From a virus, in IMG/VR virus record IMGVR_UViG_3300031578_000072, positions 1 through 47,589 of that record: a stretch of 47,589 nucleotides of DNA. One strand, 5' to 3'. A program made the position numbers and the translations under genes. The first letter of the stretch is position 1. Each line of letters opens with the position of its first letter. Below are positions 44,761 to 47,589 of the stretch, in pieces. The notes under the pieces were generated by a model that saw nothing but the letters and a program-made list of their open reading frames with translations, ran no database searches and had not been told where the DNA came from.

Positions 44761-47074
44761 GGGAATAGGTCCTCAAGATGCTAAGATTATGTTCGTGGGA
44801 GAAGCTCCGGGAAGAGAAGAGGAAATATCTGGTACGCCTTTTACTGGAGGAGCTGGTAAGGTACTAAATCAATTTTTATCCCAAGCTATGATTACAAGAA
44901 ATAATTGTTATATTACTAATATTATGCAGGATAGGCCAGTCAACAACGACTTCGGGCAGTTCTACGAAGATAAAAGTAGGAAGGTTCCTTCTAAATTCCT
45001 TCTTGAAGGCATAGAAAGACTTAAGAAAGAAATAGAAAATATAAACCCGAATGTAGTGGTAGCACTCGGCAATGAAGCACTTAGAGCTATCACGGGACTA
45101 AGAAGTATTACTAAGTACAGGGGCTCAATTCTATTTTCTACTCTTGTCCCTGGCCAGAAGGTAATTCCTATTATTCATCCAGCTGCTTTAATGAGAAACT
45201 GGGACTGGGCTCCACTTACTTTAGTAGACTTGGAAAGGATTAAGGTAGAGGCAGAAAGTCCTACTCACGAATTCACGCCAAGACTATTTCATAAGATTGA
45301 GAGTATATCTGCATTAGAGACTGAAGTGAAAGCCGCTATAGAATTTGGAGAATACTTATCCTTTGATATTGAAACTTGTAACAACCAGATAAGTTGTATA
45401 GGCTTTGCTACTAGTTCTACTTATGCTTTTGTAGTACCAATTCATATGTTTGAAACTTCTAACTGGTCTGCTACAGACGAGAAGATTATTTGGAGACTCG
45501 TAAAGAAACTACTTGAAAGTGATTTGAAAAAGATAGGGCAGAATGTCAACTTCGATATGTTCTTTATCCTAGATACTGTAGGAATTAGAGTAAATAATCT
45601 TTGGTTAGACACCATGTGTGCTTTCCACTGCGTCTACCCTGAGCTTCCAAAAAGTCTAGCTGTCTTATGCTCTATATATACTGACCAACCTTACTACAAA
45701 GACATGATTAAGACTGACTACTATAAGTACAATGCTCTTGACTCAATGATAACTCTTGAGTGTGCTTTAAAGATAAAGGAGGAGTTGATAGAGTTTAGGA
45801 CTTGGGCTGTGTATAGGAATATAGTTCATCCTGTACTAAATATACTTCTTGATATGGAGTCAAATGGGGTTAGAGTAAATTTAGAAAAGAAAGAACTAGC
45901 TACATTATCTACTAATGAGGAGATAAAAGCGCTCCAAAGTAAATGGGATAAGGCAGTAGGGCATCCACTAAATGTAAACTCTCCTGTAAAGATGTCTGAG
46001 TTCCTATATGAAGAACTAGGACTACCTCCACAGTATAAGAGGACAACAGGGAAGGTAACTACTGATGTTAAAGCTCTTCATAGACTTGCTGCTAAATATC
46101 CAAGTATAGTATTTGATTACATAGAAAGATTGAGGAAGGTAAGAAAAGTATACTCTACATATCTAACTGCTACTGTAGATAGTGATAACAAGATAAGGTG
46201 CTCCTATGTACTATATGGAACTGAGTCAGGTAGACTTGCATCTAAGATGAGTAGATTTGGCTCTGGCATGAACTTGCAGAACGTACCGAAAGGTATATGT
46301 AGAGAGATGATAATTCCTGACGAGGGTTGTATGTTTATATCTGCTGACTTATCCCAAGCAGAGATGAGGGTAGTAGCTTGGCTAGCTAATGATACTATCC
46401 TTATAAATACCTTTGAGTCAGGGGAAGATGTATTTAATGTAGTAGCTAGTATCGTGTTTGATATTAGAGTGGAAGATGTTACTTATGAACAGCGGGATTT
46501 AGCTAAGCATATTAGTCATGCCTGTAACTACGGCATGGGACCTATGACCCTTAGTGAGATATCAGGACTTAGCTATGCTGATAGTAAAGAGAAACTTAAC
46601 TCGTATCATATCAACTTCCCACGAATACGGATGTGGCAGATGGAGATAGAGGCTAAGCTTAGGAAGGTCAGGATGCTCGAGACACCTATGGGGAGAAGAC
46701 GTACTTTCTTCGGTAGATGGAACAATGCTCTTATCAGAGCAGCATATAGTTACATACCTCAGTCAACCGTGTCAGACGTGATACTTATGGGTATGATAGA
46801 GATGGATAGAAGATTGCCAAAGAGTTGTAAGATACTTCTAAACATACATGATGAAATAGTTATACAGGCACCTATAGAACCTAAGAGATGCTCCGTAATA
46901 AATGTAGACCCTGTTATTATTAATTATAAGTGCCCTTCGTTTAGAACGAATTGGGTACAGCATATAAAAGAACTAATGGTCGAGTGTATGACAATACCTA
47001 TTCAGATAAATGATAGGATATTAAAAATACCTGTGAATACGAAGCACGGATACGATTGGAATGAGGTGAGTTAG
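44750..47074 (+). CDS. UDG-like domain fused to family A DNA polymerase
   Basis: A 774-residue fusion with GTG start at 44750 and AAGGAGTTGAT upstream. Residues 1-170 form a uracil-DNA-glycosylase-like domain: GEAPGREEE (17-25), GNEALRAITG and IHPAAL (142-147). Residues 200-345 are a 3'-5' exonuclease: FDIET (205-209), QNVNFD (264-269), YNALDS (327-332). Residues 360-774 are the polymerase: TESGRLASK (491-499), motif A SADLSQAEMR (531-540), motif B R582...K586...YG595, motif C NIHDE (698-702). It is the replicative polymerase. The UDG-like domain may not cut uracil; in such fusions it may be structural. Confidence 0.9.
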   Translation: MIVKGIGPQDAKIMFVGEAPGREEEISGTPFTGGAGKVLNQFLSQAMITRNNCYITNIMQDRPVNNDFGQFYEDKSRKVPSKFLLEGIERLKKEIENINPNVVVALGNEALRAITGLRSITKYRGSILFSTLVPGQKVIPIIHPAALMRNWDWAPLTLVDLERIKVEAESPTHEFTPRLFHKIESISALETEVKAAIEFGEYLSFDIETCNNQISCIGFATSSTYAFVVPIHMFETSNWSATDEKIIWRLVKKLLESDLKKIGQNVNFDMFFILDTVGIRVNNLWLDTMCAFHCVYPELPKSLAVLCSIYTDQPYYKDMIKTDYYKYNALDSMITLECALKIKEELIEFRTWAVYRNIVHPVLNILLDMESNGVRVNLEKKELATLSTNEEIKALQSKWDKAVGHPLNVNSPVKMSEFLYEELGLPPQYKRTTGKVTTDVKALHRLAAKYPSIVFDYIERLRKVRKVYSTYLTATVDSDNKIRCSYVLYGTESGRLASKMSRFGSGMNLQNVPKGICREMIIPDEGCMFISADLSQAEMRVVAWLANDTILINTFESGEDVFNVVASIVFDIRVEDVTYEQRDLAKHISHACNYGMGPMTLSEISGLSYADSKEKLNSYHINFPRIRMWQMEIEAKLRKVRMLETPMGRRRTFFGRWNNALIRAAYSYIPQSTVSDVILMGMIEMDRRLPKSCKILLNIHDEIVIQAPIEPKRCSVINVDPVIINYKCPSFRTNWVQHIKELMVECMTIPIQINDRILKIPVNTKHGYDWNEVS

Positions 47075-47437
47075 ATGAAAAAGATAACTAGGTTGGATGA
47101 ATACCAGAAAGCTGCGATGTCTACAATATATCCTTTTAAAGATAAGGGAAGACAACTAGAATATGCAGTACTTGCTCTATGCGGTGAGTCAGGAGAATTG
47201 GCGAATGTAGTGAAAAAGATAGTACATTATAAAGACCCACTAGTAGATGGAAAAGATGTACTTAACGAATTGTCTGACGTTCTCTGGTACGTTGCCTGTG
47301 TCGCTGACGCATTAAATTTAAAGTTATCTGAAGTGGCTACTTTTAATATTAGAAAAGTATTCGCAAAGTTGGGTACTAAAGCTAGAGCAGGGACTGAAGC
47401 TAGAATGAAAGGTGGGGGTGAGTTATATGACAGATAA
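47075..47437 (+). CDS. mazG: MazG-like nucleotide pyrophosphohydrolase
   Basis: A 120-residue single-domain MazG. GESGELANVVKK (37-48; Glu38, Glu41) and NELSDVLWYV (65-74; Glu66, Asp69) are the four metal-binding acids. It would hydrolyse (d)NTPs or an alarmone-like nucleotide, and phage MazG proteins are thought to keep nucleotide pools or blunt the stringent response. It follows the polymerase gene directly (ATG right after TAG) and overlaps the next gene by 11 bases. Confidence 0.85.
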   Translation: MKKITRLDEYQKAAMSTIYPFKDKGRQLEYAVLALCGESGELANVVKKIVHYKDPLVDGKDVLNELSDVLWYVACVADALNLKLSEVATFNIRKVFAKLGTKARAGTEARMKGGGELYDR

Positions 47438-47589
47438 AATAAATATGTACTATCCCGTATATTCCCTAACGGGAAACCATTGGATAGTACTTAGTGATGG
47501 GCAGAAAAGTATAATTGTCAAGCCAAGTGATGTAGTGCTAATAAATAGTGAGAAAGGTATGTACTCTATAATACTACCAAAGAGTAAGA
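47427..47589 (+). CDS. Small hypothetical protein, 5' part of gene crossing the contig join
   Basis: Begins at ATG 47427, overlapping the MazG stop, and runs off the end; the frame continues at window base 128 to TAG at 208-210. GGTGGGGGTGAG acts as a weak site. See the entry at 1-210 for the remainder. Translation likely depends on coupling to MazG. Confidence 0.7.
   Translation, partial: MTDKINMYYPVYSLTGNHWIVLSDGQKSIIVKPSDVVLINSEKGMYSIILPKSK
47463..47589. repeat. Terminal direct repeat, right copy (circular overlap)
   Basis: Second copy of the 127-base terminal identity. Joining the copies gives a 47,462-bp circle and restores an 81-codon gene. Confidence 0.95.

Noticed and set aside
1-47589. 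Lysogeny module (integrase, CI/Cro, excisionase, attachment site)
   Set aside because: No gene resembles a tyrosine or serine recombinase or a classical phage repressor, and no tRNA-overlapping att site was seen.

Overview
The window is a complete or near-complete genome of a tailed phage. The first 127 bases are identical to the last 127, so the contig closes on itself (unique length 47,462 bp), and one small gene runs across the join. The host is most likely a Bacillota (Clostridia-like) bacterium. The pointers are an AT-rich genome, strong AGGAGG ribosome binding sites, frequent GTG/TTG starts, a BhlA/UviB-like holin and a membrane-anchored 3D-domain protein. The head-tail connector, nozzle-like beta-propeller protein and large internal (ejection) proteins suggest a short-tailed podovirus. 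I see no sheath, tape measure, integrase or CI-type repressor.

Layout: a non-coding control region at about 31.56-32.09 kb splits the genome into two divergent arms that converge at about 1.75 kb. The left arm (minus strand, read from 31.55 kb down to 1.83 kb) is the virion and lysis arm. In order of transcription it holds an HNH endonuclease, small and large terminase, a LAGLIDADG endonuclease, small genes, a second LAGLIDADG endonuclease, portal, zinc ribbon, scaffold, major capsid, a set of filament/fibre-like proteins of which four carry Sec-type signal peptides, head-tail connector, a lysis cassette (holin, M15 peptidase, transglutaminase-like lipoprotein), nozzle, a seven-bladed propeller protein, three internal virion proteins and finally a PurD-like ATP-grasp protein.

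The right arm (plus strand, 32.1 kb to the end and on to 1.7 kb) begins with two sigma-70-type promoters and about twenty very small, tightly overlapping genes. It then holds the replication/recombination module: an Fe-S-cluster PD-(D/E)XK nuclease, a Sak4-like ATPase, a DUF669 SSB-like protein, a ParB-methyltransferase fusion, a UDG-DNA polymerase I fusion, MazG and a DUF3987-like primase/helicase-type ATPase. Seven putative homing-type endonucleases (three LAGLIDADG, two canonical HNH, two of an HHxD variant) are scattered through both arms.

The most striking non-coding signal is a family of eight 21-bp dyad-symmetric sites plus three half sites. All lie between genes, and seven of the eight sit just upstream of a ribosome binding site, on both arms. 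They resemble the 'stoperators' of L5-like mycobacteriophages, and one half site lies inside the spacer of a strong promoter. A second repeat family (TACTAAC, ten copies in about 0.8 kb) marks the divergent control region. These two families, the signal-peptide-bearing fibre proteins and the PurD-like protein are the best candidates for new biology here.
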